DNA of 64,000 bases, taken from Roseateles sp. DAIF2. Its GTDB lineage: Bacteria; Pseudomonadota; Gammaproteobacteria; Burkholderiales; Burkholderiaceae_C. The position numbers and the translations under genes were made by a program. The notes beneath the pieces are model-generated. The model was not told the DNA's origin. It was given only the letters and a program-made list of their open reading frames with translations, and did not search any database. Position 1 is the stretch's first letter. Each line of letters begins with the position of its first letter. The stretch covers positions 2,170,001-2,234,000 of the forward strand of contig NZ_CP049919.1 of assembly GCF_015624425.1 (NCBI RefSeq). Direction: 5' to 3'. Of this stretch, positions 30,995 to 42,353 are shown one piece after another.

Positions 30995-32666
30995 ATGTTC
31001 AAGAATTTCCGACTTTCGATGACCTGGGTCCACACCTGGTTCGGCCTGGTGCTGGGCTTTGTGCTGATGGCCTGCTTCTTCTTCGGCTCGCTGTCGGTTT
31101 TCGACCGCGAGATCGACCGCTGGGCCATCCCCGCCTCGCGCTTCGCGCCGCAACCGATGCCCAGCTTCGACAAGATGCTGGAGCCGGCCTTCCGCACCAT
31201 CAAGCTCGACGCGGCCGCTCGCGAGGAAGCGCAGTCGCGCAACAACGGGGTGCTGCCCGAGGAGCTGCCGCTGCACGAGTGGGGCGCCTACACGACGCAC
31301 CGCGACCCGGTGCTGCAGATGTGGTCCGGCTTCGAGCTGCCCAACCCCAAGGACCCGGACAACGACCATGCCTATGGCGTGCTGACCCTGGACCCGCGCA
31401 ACGGCCAGCCGCTGCCCGAGACCGCGCTGAAGATCGGCAGCCAGTTCTTCTACCCGATGCATTACGGCCTGCACCTGCACTGGATGGACCTGGGCTACTG
31501 GGTCGTCGCGCTGGCCGCGTTGGCGATGCTGGCGGCCCTGGTCACCGGCATCGTGATGCACCGCAAGATCTTCCGCGAGATCTTCACCTTCCGGCCCAAG
31601 AAGCACACCCAGCGCAGCGTGCTGGACCTGCACAACCTGACCGGCGTGGTGGCGCTGCCCTTCCACTTCATGTTCGCGCTGTCGGGCCTGATCATCTTCG
31701 CGGGCATCTATTTCCCGATCTCGACCACGATGATGAAGCCGCAGGCCAAGGCCTACGAGAAGGCCGAGGCCGCGCGCACCGGCCTGCCCGAGCATGGCGC
31801 CGGCATCGCGGCGCCGCTGGCCTCGGTCGACGCGATGGTGGCCGAAGCGCAGCGCCGCTGGGCCGCACGCGGCATGGCCGGCGAGGTGGGCTTCCTGGGC
31901 ATCCACCATGTCGGCGACGTCAACGCGACGGTCAGCATCTACCGCGCCGGCACCGACCGCGTGACCCTGACCGGCGAGGGCATCCACTTCAAGGGCCCGA
32001 CCGGCGAGGTGATCCGCGAGGACGATCCGGTCAATGCGGTGAAGGGCGTGAACGACTTCATCACCGGCCTGCACCTGCAGCATTTCCGCCATTGGCTGCT
32101 GCGCGTGCTGTACTTCGTCGGCGGCATGGCCGGCTGCGCCTGCATCGCCACCGGCTTCATCTTCTTCGTCGAGAAGCGCAAGCGCCAGCATGCCAAGGCC
32201 GGCACCAGCGGCGCGCGCTGGGTCGATGCGCTGGCGGTCACGACGGTGACCGGCATGCTGATCGCCACCGCCGCGATGCTGGTCGGCAACCGCCTTCTGC
32301 CGCTGGACCTGCCGGAGCGCGGCATCTGGGAGGAGCGGGTGTTCTGGGGCGCCTGGCTGCTGGCCCTGCTGCATGCGGTCTGGCGCACGGCGCCGGTGCT
32401 GAGCGCGCGCATCGCGCCGGCCTGGCGCGAGCAATGCTGGGCCGTGGCCGCGCTGGCCGTGGCCGCCGTGCTGTTGAACTGGATCACGACCGGCGACCAT
32501 CTGGTCAAGACGATCGGCGAGAGCTACTGGCCGGTGGCCGGCGTCGACCTGATGCTGCTGGTCAGCGCGGGTCTGGCCCTGCTGGCCGTCCGCCGCATCG
32601 CGCGCCGCGAGCGCGCCGCCGCGCCGCAGGCGGTCGCCGCCAACAACGCGCTGCCGGAGGTGGCCA

Positions 32667-32674
<8 letters not shown>
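30995..32674 (+). CDS. PepSY-associated TM-helix protein, putative ferric/siderophore reductase
   Basis: 559 residues with an N-terminal helix (MTWVHTWFGLVLGFVLMACFFF), a large periplasmic region holding PepSY-like sequence, and further helices (YWVVALAALAMLAALVTGIVM, then a C-terminal bundle). Paired histidines in membrane helices (VHTW, MHYGLHLHW, LDLHNLTGV, GLHLQHFRHW) suit haem or iron ligation, as known for FsrB/FoxB-type inner-membrane siderophore reductases. Sits between DUF3649 and DUF3325 with an 8-base overlap to the latter. Confidence 0.85.
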
Positions 32675-32993
<319 letters not shown>

Positions 32994-33171
32994 GCGCGCC
33001 GCCCGCATGGTGCGCGGGCGCCACGCGACCCCAAGAAAAAACGACTTTTCGCATCGTGGGGTCGAATTGCAGGAAAATGCCCTGCGCCGTGATTCCGGAT
33101 GAGGGGGTCGCGGCGCAAGTTTTCACGCGCCCGGCTTCCCGGCCGGGCCACCTTCTCCAGGACAAGAACCC

Positions 33172-35409
<2,238 letters not shown>

Positions 35410-35476
35410 TGAGGCCGTAACGCCGGGACGGGCAGGGCGCCTAGGCGTCACTCCCGTCCAGCGATGACCCGTGTGA

Positions 35477-35510
35477 AGCGCGGGGGCAGGTCTTGCCCCC
35501 GCGCTTTTTT
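35477..35510 (+). terminator. Rho-independent terminator of icd
   Basis: AGCGCGGGGGCA (35477-35488) pairs with TGCCCCCGCGCT (35494-35505) over GGTCT, followed by six T. Confidence 0.9.
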
Positions 35511-35549
35511 CATGCGCGCTTCAGGTTCGTCCCTGCACCGTTTCAAATG

Positions 35550-35572
35550 TAAAATGCGAACCATTCGCAATT
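35550..35572 (+). promoter_or_regulatory. Fur-like box and -10 of the fecI promoter
   Basis: Dyad TGCGAA-CCA-TTCGCA (35555-35569) flanked by A/T runs overlaps a TAAAAT -10-like hexamer (35550-35555). It resembles a divergent Fur box and lies 40 bases before the FecI start. Confidence 0.5.
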
Positions 35573-35612
35573 GAGGGGCGTCGATGCTCGCCCCTCGTCG
35601 AGGGAGCGCGTC

Positions 35613-36119
35613 TTGTCCGGGTCCGAAGCCAGCCAGCAAATCCATGCCCTGTACAGCGGCCATCACGGCTGGCTGCTGAGCTGGCTGCGCCGGCGCCTGG
35701 GCGATGCGCAGCAGGCGGCCGACCTGGCGCAGGACACCTTCGTGCGCCTGCTGGCCGCGCAGCGCCTGGAGGGCATCGCCGAGCCGCGCGCCTACCTGAG
35801 CACGGTGGCCAAGGGCCTGCTGATCAACTGGTACCAGCGCCAAGCACTGGAGCGCGCCTATCTGGAGCTGCTGGCCCAGCTGCCCGAACCCCAGGTGCCG
35901 TCGGAGGAGCAGCGCTACGCGGCGCTGCAGGCGCTGCAGCGCCTGGACGCGCTGCTCGATGCCCTGCCGCCGCTGGTGCGGCGCTGCTTCCTGCTGTCGC
36001 AGATCGAGGGCCTGGGCTACGAGGCGATCGCCAAACGCTGCGAGATCTCGCTGTCCAGCGTCAACCGCTATATGAAGCAGGCCTTCCGCCAATGCCTGGC
36101 GTTGATGGACTCGGTATGA
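35613..36119 (+). CDS. FecI-like ECF sigma factor
   Basis: Iron-starvation extracytoplasmic function sigma factor, 168 residues. Start chosen at TTG 35613, which has AGGGAG six bases upstream; longer frames run into the promoter. Sigma region 2 covers ADLAQDTFVRLLAAQRLEGI with the DxxQDTF core, and region 4 contains the helix-turn-helix GLGYEAIAKRCEISLSSVNRY. Drives the receptor gene on signal from FecR. Its stop overlaps the fecR start (ATGA at 36116). Confidence 0.88.
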   Translation: MSGSEASQQIHALYSGHHGWLLSWLRRRLGDAQQAADLAQDTFVRLLAAQRLEGIAEPRAYLSTVAKGLLINWYQRQALERAYLELLAQLPEPQVPSEEQRYAALQALQRLDALLDALPPLVRRCFLLSQIEGLGYEAIAKRCEISLSSVNRYMKQAFRQCLALMDSV

Positions 36120-37108
36120 GCGGATCGGCGAAACCGGCGATCACGCCCGAGGTGCTGGACGCGGCGGCCGACTGGCTGGCGCGCCTGGCCAGCGGCAGCG
36201 CCAGCGCCGCCGAGCACGCCGCCTGCGAGCGCTGGCGCCGCCAGCATCCCGAGCATGCGCGCGCCTGGGCCCAGGCCGAGGCGTTGCAGGCCCTGATGGG
36301 CCAGTTGCCGCCGGGGCTGACCCTGCCGGTGCTGGAGCGCGCGCGCGGTTTGAGCCGGCGCGGCCTGCTGCGCGATGGCGCCAAGTACGGCGCGCTGCTG
36401 GCCGCGCTGCCGGCTGCTTGGGCCGGCTGGCGCGTGGCGCAGGAGCAGGGCTGGACCGCCGAGCTGCGCAGCGCCCGCGGCGAACAGCGTCACGAGCTGC
36501 GGCTGGAGGATGGCAGCCTGCTGAGCCTGAACAGCGCCAGCGCGGTCGATCTGCGCTTCGATGCGCAACAGCGCCTGCTGCTGCTGCGCGCCGGCGAGAT
36601 CCTGCTGGACGCCGCCGGCGACCGCCGCCCGCTGCGGCTGCAGACGCCGCAGGGCCGGCTCGAGCTGGTCAACGGCGGCGCCGGCCGCCTGGTGCTGCGC
36701 CTGGCCGGTGCGCTGTCGCGCGTGGCCCTGCTGGACGGCTCGCTGCGGCTGGAGCCGCACCGCCGGCCGGTGCCGACCCTGCGTCTGCGTGCCGGCGAGC
36801 AGGCGGCCTTTGATGCGGAGGGCTGGGTCGGCCCGGTCACGCCGGCGGGCCCGGCCAGCCAGGCCTGGACGCGCGGCCTGCTGCCGGCCGACCGCATGCG
36901 CCTGGCCGATCTGGCCGCCGAGCTGTCGCGCTACCGCGGCGGCCTGCTGCATTGCGACCCGGCGGTCGCCGAGCTGCGCGTCAGCGGCACCTTCCCGGTC
37001 GGCAGCGAGGCCGCGACCGAACGCACGCTGGGCATGCTGGTCTCGACCTATGCGCTGCGCGCCGAGCGCCGCCTGGGCGGTCTGTGGGTGAGGCTGCTGC
37101 CGGCCTGA
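36116..37108 (+). CDS. FecR-like transmembrane sigma regulator
   Basis: 330 residues. N-terminal DUF4880 (EVLDAAADWLARLASG, WRRQHPEHARAWAQAE) binds the sigma factor in the cytoplasm; a hydrophobic stretch around residues 90-110 (YGALLAALPAAWAGW) is the single membrane crossing; the periplasmic FecR domain follows (EQRHELRLEDGSLLSLNSAS) and then a C-terminal STN-like piece that would contact the receptor signalling domain. Coupled to fecI by a 4-base overlap. Confidence 0.88.
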   Translation: MSGSAKPAITPEVLDAAADWLARLASGSASAAEHAACERWRRQHPEHARAWAQAEALQALMGQLPPGLTLPVLERARGLSRRGLLRDGAKYGALLAALPAAWAGWRVAQEQGWTAELRSARGEQRHELRLEDGSLLSLNSASAVDLRFDAQQRLLLLRAGEILLDAAGDRRPLRLQTPQGRLELVNGGAGRLVLRLAGALSRVALLDGSLRLEPHRRPVPTLRLRAGEQAAFDAEGWVGPVTPAGPASQAWTRGLLPADRMRLADLAAELSRYRGGLLHCDPAVAELRVSGTFPVGSEAATERTLGMLVSTYALRAERRLGGLWVRLLPA

Positions 37109-37147
37109 TTTCCCTGGCTCGGGGATGTCGCGATTGTGGAAGTCAGG

Positions 37148-37436
37148 ACGCAGGCGGACGGGCAGGCCTGCTTGGCGCTGCGTTCGGCTTTCTCCGCGAA
37201 CACTTGCGGTGGAGAAGCCGGGATGCGGGTGTGCGCAATTGCGCAGGTCAAGGAGGAGGGCCGCGCAAAGCGGCCCGGGGGACTGAGCCCGGACACAAGG
37301 AGTCCTGAGGACTGCTTGTGCCTGGCGAAGGATCGGGCCTCAGGCCCGAGCACGGAGCAATTGCGTACACCCGCGTCCCGGCGCAAGCCAGCTCCCCGCA
37401 GGGGCATCAAGACCACGCCGGGAGACCGCGAGTCAA
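37148..37436 (+). ncRNA. HEARO / omega-RNA-like structured RNA without a nuclease gene
   Basis: Dense structured element between fecR and the receptor. A 26-bp long-range helix joins 37217-37242 and 37357-37382; its two mismatches are U-G and G-U wobbles on the plus-strand RNA but A-C on the other strand. Inside are GGGCCGC/GCGGCCC (37258-37264, 37270-37276), the 12-bp hairpin 37294-37305/37309-37320 with one mismatch, and CGGGCCT-C-AGGCCCG (37334-37348). Blocks GCCCGGACACAAGGAG and GCAAUUGCGUACACCCG match my memory of HEARO RNAs, the guide RNAs of IscB/IsrB. An ATGA (37436-37439), the TAM/insertion tetramer reported for several IscB systems, follows directly. No IscB/IsrB gene is present. 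Ends are approximate; a guide would lie 5' of the core, within about 37109-37216. Confidence 0.65.
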
Positions 37437-37481
37437 TGAAAAAACTGTTGCGTGGGCTGACAGGTTTTGCGCCGCTTGGCT

Positions 37482-37543
37482 GGCAAGGGGATTGAAGGCC
37501 ATCGATCGATGGCGCTTGTCCGCTTCCCCTCCATCCCCTTGCC
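37482..37543 (+). promoter_or_regulatory. 5' UTR stem-loop in front of the TonB-dependent receptor
   Basis: GGCAAGGGGAT (37482-37492) pairs perfectly with ATCCCCTTGCC (37533-37543). The enclosed segment contains the 14-base palindrome CCATCGATCGATGG (37499-37512). The structure ends 25 bases before the receptor ATG and has no T-run, so it may affect stability or translation of the receptor mRNA. Confidence 0.45.
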
Positions 37544-37567
37544 GATCGAAGAAAGAAGTCCCGCTCC

Positions 37568-39994
37568 ATGACCGCCGACCCGAAATTCCGCCTGATCACC
37601 CTGGCCGCGCTGGCCGCCCTGTGGGGCAGCAGCGCCGGCGCTGCCGAGCCGCTGCTGGACCAGCCGGCGCTGGCCGCGCCGCAGACCTACCGCCAGGCCG
37701 GCGGCCAGCCGCTGGCCCAGGCCCTGAACGAGCTGGCGCTGCGGCTGAGCATTGCCCTGTCCTTCGACCCGGTCCTGACCGAGGGCCTGAAGAGCCCGGC
37801 GCTGGCCGGCCGCCTGAGCGCGCGCGAGGCGCTGGCGCGGCTGCTGGCCGGCAGCGGGCTGGAGATCGCGGCGCGTTCGGACGGCAGCTTTACCCTGCGC
37901 CGCAGCGCGGCGGCGGCGGCGCCGAGCGCCGAGGCCGATGCGCTGCCGCTGGTGCGCGGCCGCGCCTCGGCCGAGTCGCGCGCCACCAGCGAGGGCACGG
38001 GCTCCTACGCCGCGCTGGCCGTGAGCCTGGGCAAGCTGGAGCAGCGGCCGCGCGACATCCCGCAGTCGCTCAGCGTGCTGACACGCCAGCAGCTGGACGA
38101 CCGCAATCTGGCGAGCCTGGACGAGGCGATGCGCAACGTCACCGGCATCTCGGTCGAGACCTCCAGCACCGGCGGCAACCATGGCAACTTCTATGCGCGC
38201 GGCTATGCGCTGGACACGGTGCAGATCGACGGCGTCGTCACGCCGGCGAGCACCGGCAGCGATCTGTCGACCGGCTTCAGCATGGCGGTGTACGACCGCG
38301 TCGAGGTGCTGCGCGGGCCGGCCGGCCTGCTGCAGGGCGCCGGCGATCCGGGCGGCAGCATCAACCTGGTGCGCAAGCGCGCGAGCAAGGAATTCGCCGC
38401 GAGCTATGAGCTGTTCACCGGCTCCTGGCGTCGCCACGAGGCCCGGTTCGATGTCGGCGGCTCGCTGAACGAAACCGGCTCGGTGCGCGGCCGCCTGGTT
38501 GCGGCCTACCAGGACCGCCATTCCTTCGTCGACCATGTGAATTCGCGCAAGCCGCTGGTCTACGGCACCGCCGCCATCGACCTCGATGCGCGCACCACGC
38601 TCAGCGCCGGCCTGACCTATCAGCAGTACAAGGGGCGCCCCGCCTTCGGCCTGCCGGCCTATGAGGACGGCAGCTTCCTCGAGGTGCCGCGCTCGACCAA
38701 TGTCGATCCCGCCTGGAGCCACATCAACGAGGAGCTGAAGGAGTACTTCGGCGAGATCGAGCATCGCCTGGAGAACGGCGGGCGGGCCCGGCTGAGCCTG
38801 GTGCATCGCGAGCAGGACGAGCCCTCGCGCAAGTTCGGCTGGGCCGATTGCTCGGTCGACCGCACGAGTGGCGACAGCTGCCTGATCAGCTGGATCTACC
38901 GCAGCCACTGGAAGACCCAGGGCGCCGATGCCTTTGTCAGCAGCCCCTTCGAGGCCTTCGGCCGCCGCCATCAGCTGACCCTCGGGGCCGACTACCGCCG
39001 CGTCAGCAAGGCCTTCCAGTACGGTGGTGGCGATGGCGCCTATGTCAACGTCTACCGGCCCGACAACCGGGTGCCCGAGCCCAGCTACACCTTCGACAAC
39101 GGCAACAACAGCAAGACCACCCAGTACGGCGCCTATGCCCGCGCCCATCTGCAGCTGGCGGATCGGCTGCAGCTGGCGCTGGGCGGCCGGCTCAGCTGGT
39201 GGGAGCGCAGCGAACAGAACCGCAACGCCTACTTCAACCAGTTCTCCGACACGCACACCGAGGTCAAGCACAAGTTCACGCCGCTGGCCGGCCTGGTCTA
39301 CACGCTGAACGACAGCTGGTCGGCCTATGCCAGCTACACCAGCATCTTCTCGCCGCAGACCGCCAGCGATTTCCAGGGCCGCGGCCTGGCCCCGCGCACC
39401 GGCAAGCAGTTCGAGCTGGGCCTGAAGGCCGAGCTGTTCGACAAGCAGGCCAACGCCCATGTGGCGCTGTTCCGCATGGAGGACGTGAACCGCGCGACGA
39501 CCGACCCCGATCATCTGCGCTACTCGATCGCCGCCGGCAAGATGCGCAGCGAGGGCCTGGAGGCCGAGATCACCGGCCGCCTGCTGCCGCGCTGGGACCT
39601 GAGCGCCGGCTATGCCTTCAACTACACGGCCACCCTGAGCGGCACCGACGAGGAGAAGCGCCGGCTCTACAGCTACATCGCGCCGCGCCATACGCTGCAT
39701 CTCTGGAGCAAGTACGGCTTCGGCCCCGGCGCGCTGGACGGCTTCAGCGTCGGCGCCGGCCTGCGCGCCCTCAGCAGCACCTACCGCCTGGCCGGCGACG
39801 TCAAGTTCGAGCAGCGGCCCTATGCGCTGGCCTCGCTGCAGCTGGGCTACCGCTTCGGCTCCGGGCTGGAGGCGGCGCTGACGATCGAGAACCTGTTCGA
39901 CAAGGTCTACTACCAGCGCGTCTGGGCCGCCTTCGGCTCGAACTACTACGGCGAGCCACGCAACGCGATGCTGAGCCTGCGCGGGAAGTTCTGA
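37568..39994 (+). CDS. TonB-dependent siderophore receptor with signalling (STN) domain
   Basis: Outer-membrane transducer of 808 residues. Signal peptide (1-26, ending SSAGAAEP), secretin/TonB N-terminal signalling domain (about 40-115, QALNELALRLSIALSFDP), plug domain (PRDIPQSLSVLTRQQLDDRN, then NVTGISVETS) and a 22-strand beta barrel ending in Phe (SLRGKF). The STN domain and fecI-fecR upstream mark it as a transducing receptor: ligand binding signals FecR to release FecI. Sequence is of the FpvA/FoxA-like hydroxamate or ferric siderophore group. Energised by TonB-ExbBD. Confidence 0.93.
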   Translation: MTADPKFRLITLAALAALWGSSAGAAEPLLDQPALAAPQTYRQAGGQPLAQALNELALRLSIALSFDPVLTEGLKSPALAGRLSAREALARLLAGSGLEIAARSDGSFTLRRSAAAAAPSAEADALPLVRGRASAESRATSEGTGSYAALAVSLGKLEQRPRDIPQSLSVLTRQQLDDRNLASLDEAMRNVTGISVETSSTGGNHGNFYARGYALDTVQIDGVVTPASTGSDLSTGFSMAVYDRVEVLRGPAGLLQGAGDPGGSINLVRKRASKEFAASYELFTGSWRRHEARFDVGGSLNETGSVRGRLVAAYQDRHSFVDHVNSRKPLVYGTAAIDLDARTTLSAGLTYQQYKGRPAFGLPAYEDGSFLEVPRSTNVDPAWSHINEELKEYFGEIEHRLENGGRARLSLVHREQDEPSRKFGWADCSVDRTSGDSCLISWIYRSHWKTQGADAFVSSPFEAFGRRHQLTLGADYRRVSKAFQYGGGDGAYVNVYRPDNRVPEPSYTFDNGNNSKTTQYGAYARAHLQLADRLQLALGGRLSWWERSEQNRNAYFNQFSDTHTEVKHKFTPLAGLVYTLNDSWSAYASYTSIFSPQTASDFQGRGLAPRTGKQFELGLKAELFDKQANAHVALFRMEDVNRATTDPDHLRYSIAAGKMRSEGLEAEITGRLLPRWDLSAGYAFNYTATLSGTDEEKRRLYSYIAPRHTLHLWSKYGFGPGALDGFSVGAGLRALSSTYRLAGDVKFEQRPYALASLQLGYRFGSGLEAALTIENLFDKVYYQRVWAAFGSNYYGEPRNAMLSLRGKF

Positions 39995-40033
39995 TCGGTT
40001 CGGGCGGGAAGGGGGGTGACGGCTCGTGTTTAA

Positions 40034-40064
40034 AATGAGAATAGTTTTTATTCTCGATAATGAT
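40034..40064 (+). promoter_or_regulatory. Fur box of the small-protein/PepSY operon
   Basis: The 19-base dyad GAGAATA-GTTTT-TATTCTC (40037-40055) fits the Fur consensus and continues into GATAATGATG, overlapping a second hexamer set. It lies about 50 bases before the GTG start at 40113. Confidence 0.75.
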
Positions 40065-40112
40065 GCTAGCCGCCACCATCCCCCGCCAGCCCCGTCCCGA
40101 CGGAGACCGCCC

Positions 40113-40298
40113 GTGAACGCCGCCTTCCTGCGCCTGTGGGGCTGGCCCATCGTCCTGGGCCTGCTGTCGGCCAGCGGCCTGCTGACGGCCCTGGTGTCGG
40201 ACGGCTGGGGCGACTGGTGGTCCTGGCTGGCCCTGGGCCTGCCGCTGGCGGTGATGGCCGGGTTCGGCCTCAAGGGTCGGAGGGCCGGCCGATGCTGA
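40113..40298 (+). CDS. Small two-helix membrane protein of an iron operon
   Basis: 61 residues read from GTG 40113 (MNAAFLRLWGWPIVLGLLSA). Two hydrophobic segments, PIVLGLLSASGLLTALVSD and WSWLALGLPLAVMAGFGLK, and a basic tail. Placed behind a Fur box and overlapping the PepSY gene by 7 bases. Small proteins of this shape commonly precede PepSY reductases; no function known. Confidence 0.7.
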   Translation: MNAAFLRLWGWPIVLGLLSASGLLTALVSDGWGDWWSWLALGLPLAVMAGFGLKGRRAGRC

Positions 40299-41500
40299 GC
40301 GCCCGCGCCCTCAAGACCTGGACCTGGTTGCACAAATGGAGCAGCCTGGTCTGCACGGTCTTCATGCTGCTGCTGTGCCTGACCGGCCTGCCGCTGATCT
40401 TCCACCACGAGATCGGGCATCTGCTCGGCACCGAGGTCGAGGCGCCCGCGAAGGCGGTCGACAAGCTGCCGAACCCGCCGCGCATCGGCCTGGACGAGGT
40501 GCTGGCGGTGGCGCGCGCCCAGCATCCGGACCGGGTGGTGCAGTTCGCCTCGCTGGACGAGCATGACGACCGCATCTGGTTCGTCACGATGACGCCCACG
40601 CCGGCGCCGACCGACGACTTCCGCTCGGTCGTGGTCGACGCCCGCGATGGCGCGCTGCTGGGCCAGCCCAGGTTCAACGAGGGCTTCATGTACTGGATGT
40701 TCCGGCTGCATGTGGACCTGTTCGCGGACCTGCCGGGCAAGCTCTTCCTCGGCCTGATGGGCCTCTTGCTGCTGGTCGCCATCGTCACCGGCGTGGTGCT
40801 GTACGCGCCCTTCATGCGCAAGCTGGCCTTCGGCGAGGTGCGGCGCGAGAAATCGCCGCGCATCAAGTGGCTGGACCTGCACAACCTGCTGGGCATCGTG
40901 ACCCTGGTCTGGGCCTTTGTGGTTGGCGCTACCGGCATGATCAACACCTGGGCCGACCTGATGATCAAGTACTGGCAGTACAGCGAGATCAGCACCCTGC
41001 TGGCGCCCTACAAGGACCAGCCGGTGGTGCCGCTGGCCGAGCGCGGCTCGGTGCAGGCCTCGCTGCAGGCGGCGCGCGCGCAGGCTCCGGGCATGAAGCT
41101 GTCCTTCATCGCCTTCCCCGGCACCGCCTTCTCCAGTCCGCACCACCACACCTTCTTCCTGCGCGGCGAGACGCCGCTGACCTCGCGCCTGCTGCAGCCG
41201 GTGCTGGTCGACGCGAAGACGACCGAGGTCACCGCGGCGCCGCACCTGCCCTGGTACCTGACCGCGCTGCTGGTCTCGCAGCCGCTGCATTTCGGCGACT
41301 ACGGCGGCCTGCCGATGCAGATCATCTGGGCCCTGCTGGACATCGCGACCATCATCGTGCTGGGCAGCGGCCTGTATCTGTGGTTCAAGCGCCGCGCGCC
41401 GCGCCAGCTGGCCGAGGAGGCCGGCGCGGTGGTGGCCGCGCCGCCGCCATCGCCGACGCCGGAGTTGGCGAGCGCACGCGGCGTCGAGACCTCGGCCTGA
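40292..41500 (+). CDS. PepSY-associated TM-helix protein (siderophore reductase family)
   Basis: 402 residues from ATG 40292 (MLSARALKTWTWLHKWSSLV). First helix VCTVFMLLLCLTGLPLIF, two PepSY-like periplasmic segments (RIGLDEVLAVARAQHPDRVV; GSVQASLQAARAQAPGM), further helices LFLGLMGLLLLVAIVTGVVL and a C-terminal pair. Conserved His in WLHKW, FRLHVDLF, WLDLHNLLG and QPLHFGDYGGLP suit haem-like iron reduction. It differs from the 559-residue paralogue at 30995 and follows the receptor, so it may serve that siderophore. Confidence 0.87.
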   Translation: MLSARALKTWTWLHKWSSLVCTVFMLLLCLTGLPLIFHHEIGHLLGTEVEAPAKAVDKLPNPPRIGLDEVLAVARAQHPDRVVQFASLDEHDDRIWFVTMTPTPAPTDDFRSVVVDARDGALLGQPRFNEGFMYWMFRLHVDLFADLPGKLFLGLMGLLLLVAIVTGVVLYAPFMRKLAFGEVRREKSPRIKWLDLHNLLGIVTLVWAFVVGATGMINTWADLMIKYWQYSEISTLLAPYKDQPVVPLAERGSVQASLQAARAQAPGMKLSFIAFPGTAFSSPHHHTFFLRGETPLTSRLLQPVLVDAKTTEVTAAPHLPWYLTALLVSQPLHFGDYGGLPMQIIWALLDIATIIVLGSGLYLWFKRRAPRQLAEEAGAVVAAPPPSPTPELASARGVETSA

Positions 41501-41541
41501 CGTGGCCTGGATGGCGGGAGCTGCTGTTCTAGACTCCGGCC

Positions 41542-42138
41542 ATGCCCCAGGCCCACGACCCTTCAGCAGCGCGCCCCGACCACCGCCTGTTCTTCGCGCT
41601 CTGTCCCGACACGGCCACCGCGCTGAAGTTGTCGGCGCTGGCCACCCGGCTGAAGAACGAGCTGGGCTTGAAGGGGCGGCCGCATGCGCTCGAGCGCTTC
41701 CATGTCACGCTGCACCATCTGGGCGATTTCGTCGGCATGCCCATCGAGCTGCGCGAGCGGGCCGAGGCCGCCGCCGACGGCCTGCGCTTTGAGCCGGTGG
41801 CGCTGCGCTTCGACCAGCTGCTGAGCTTCACCCGCAAGGACCGCAATCGCCCGCTGGTGCTGGGCGGCGGGGCGGGCCTGGACGGAGTGCGGGAACTGCA
41901 GCGCGCGCTCGGCGCCGCGCTGGCCGCGGGCGGCGTGCCGCTGGAGCGCGGGAGCTTCACGCCGCACCTGACCCTGATGTACGACGATGCGGCGGTGCCG
42001 CGCCAGGACATCGCGCCCATCGGCTGGACCGCCGGCGAGTTGGTGCTGGTCGACAGCCTGCTGGGCCAGAGTCGGCACCTGCGGCTGCGCAGCTGGCCGC
42101 TGACGCAAGACGAAAAAAGAAAGGACGCCCAAGCATGA
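41542..42138 (+). CDS. thpR: RNA 2',3'-cyclic phosphodiesterase ThpR (2'-5' RNA ligase family)
   Basis: 198 residues of the 2H phosphoesterase superfamily. The two H-x-T-x motifs are RFHVTLHHLGD (about residue 54) and SFTPHLTLMYDD (about 140), with the opening LFFALCPDTATALKLS typical of ThpR/LigT. The family opens 2',3'-cyclic phosphates and can ligate tRNA halves in vitro. Its stop overlaps the next small gene (ATGA at 42135). Confidence 0.92.
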   Translation: MPQAHDPSAARPDHRLFFALCPDTATALKLSALATRLKNELGLKGRPHALERFHVTLHHLGDFVGMPIELRERAEAAADGLRFEPVALRFDQLLSFTRKDRNRPLVLGGGAGLDGVRELQRALGAALAAGGVPLERGSFTPHLTLMYDDAAVPRQDIAPIGWTAGELVLVDSLLGQSRHLRLRSWPLTQDEKRKDAQA

Positions 42139-42353
42139 GAGCCGCCCTGAGCATCCTGGGCCTGGTGGTCGTGCTGACCATCGTGCTGCTGATGAGCAAG
42201 AAACAGATGCAGGCCCGGCAAGACCTGGCCCCCAGGCCCGCGGCCTCGGCCGCCTCGGCGACGGCCGACCCGAACCTGCCGGCGGCGGTGGGCCGGCAGG
42301 TGCAGGACTCGCTGGACCAGGCGCGCCAGCGCGCCTCGGGCGCACTACCTTAA
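42135..42353 (+). CDS. Small single-pass membrane protein
   Basis: 72 residues: N-terminal helix ALSILGLVVVLTIVLLMSKK and an Ala/Ser/Pro-rich soluble tail ending in VQDSLDQARQRASGALP, an amphipathic helix. Overlaps thpR by four bases, so it is translated with it. Conserved hypothetical type in this group; function unknown. Confidence 0.7.
   Translation: MRAALSILGLVVVLTIVLLMSKKQMQARQDLAPRPAASAASATADPNLPAAVGRQVQDSLDQARQRASGALP

Noticed and set aside
37136..37495. Plus-strand frames of 110-120 codons in the fecR-receptor gap
   Set aside because: They cover the structured RNA-like element, lack ribosome sites and resemble no protein.
37433..41290. Minus-strand open frame of 1285 codons across the receptor and PepSY genes
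   Set aside because: Antisense shadow of well-supported genes with low-complexity composition.
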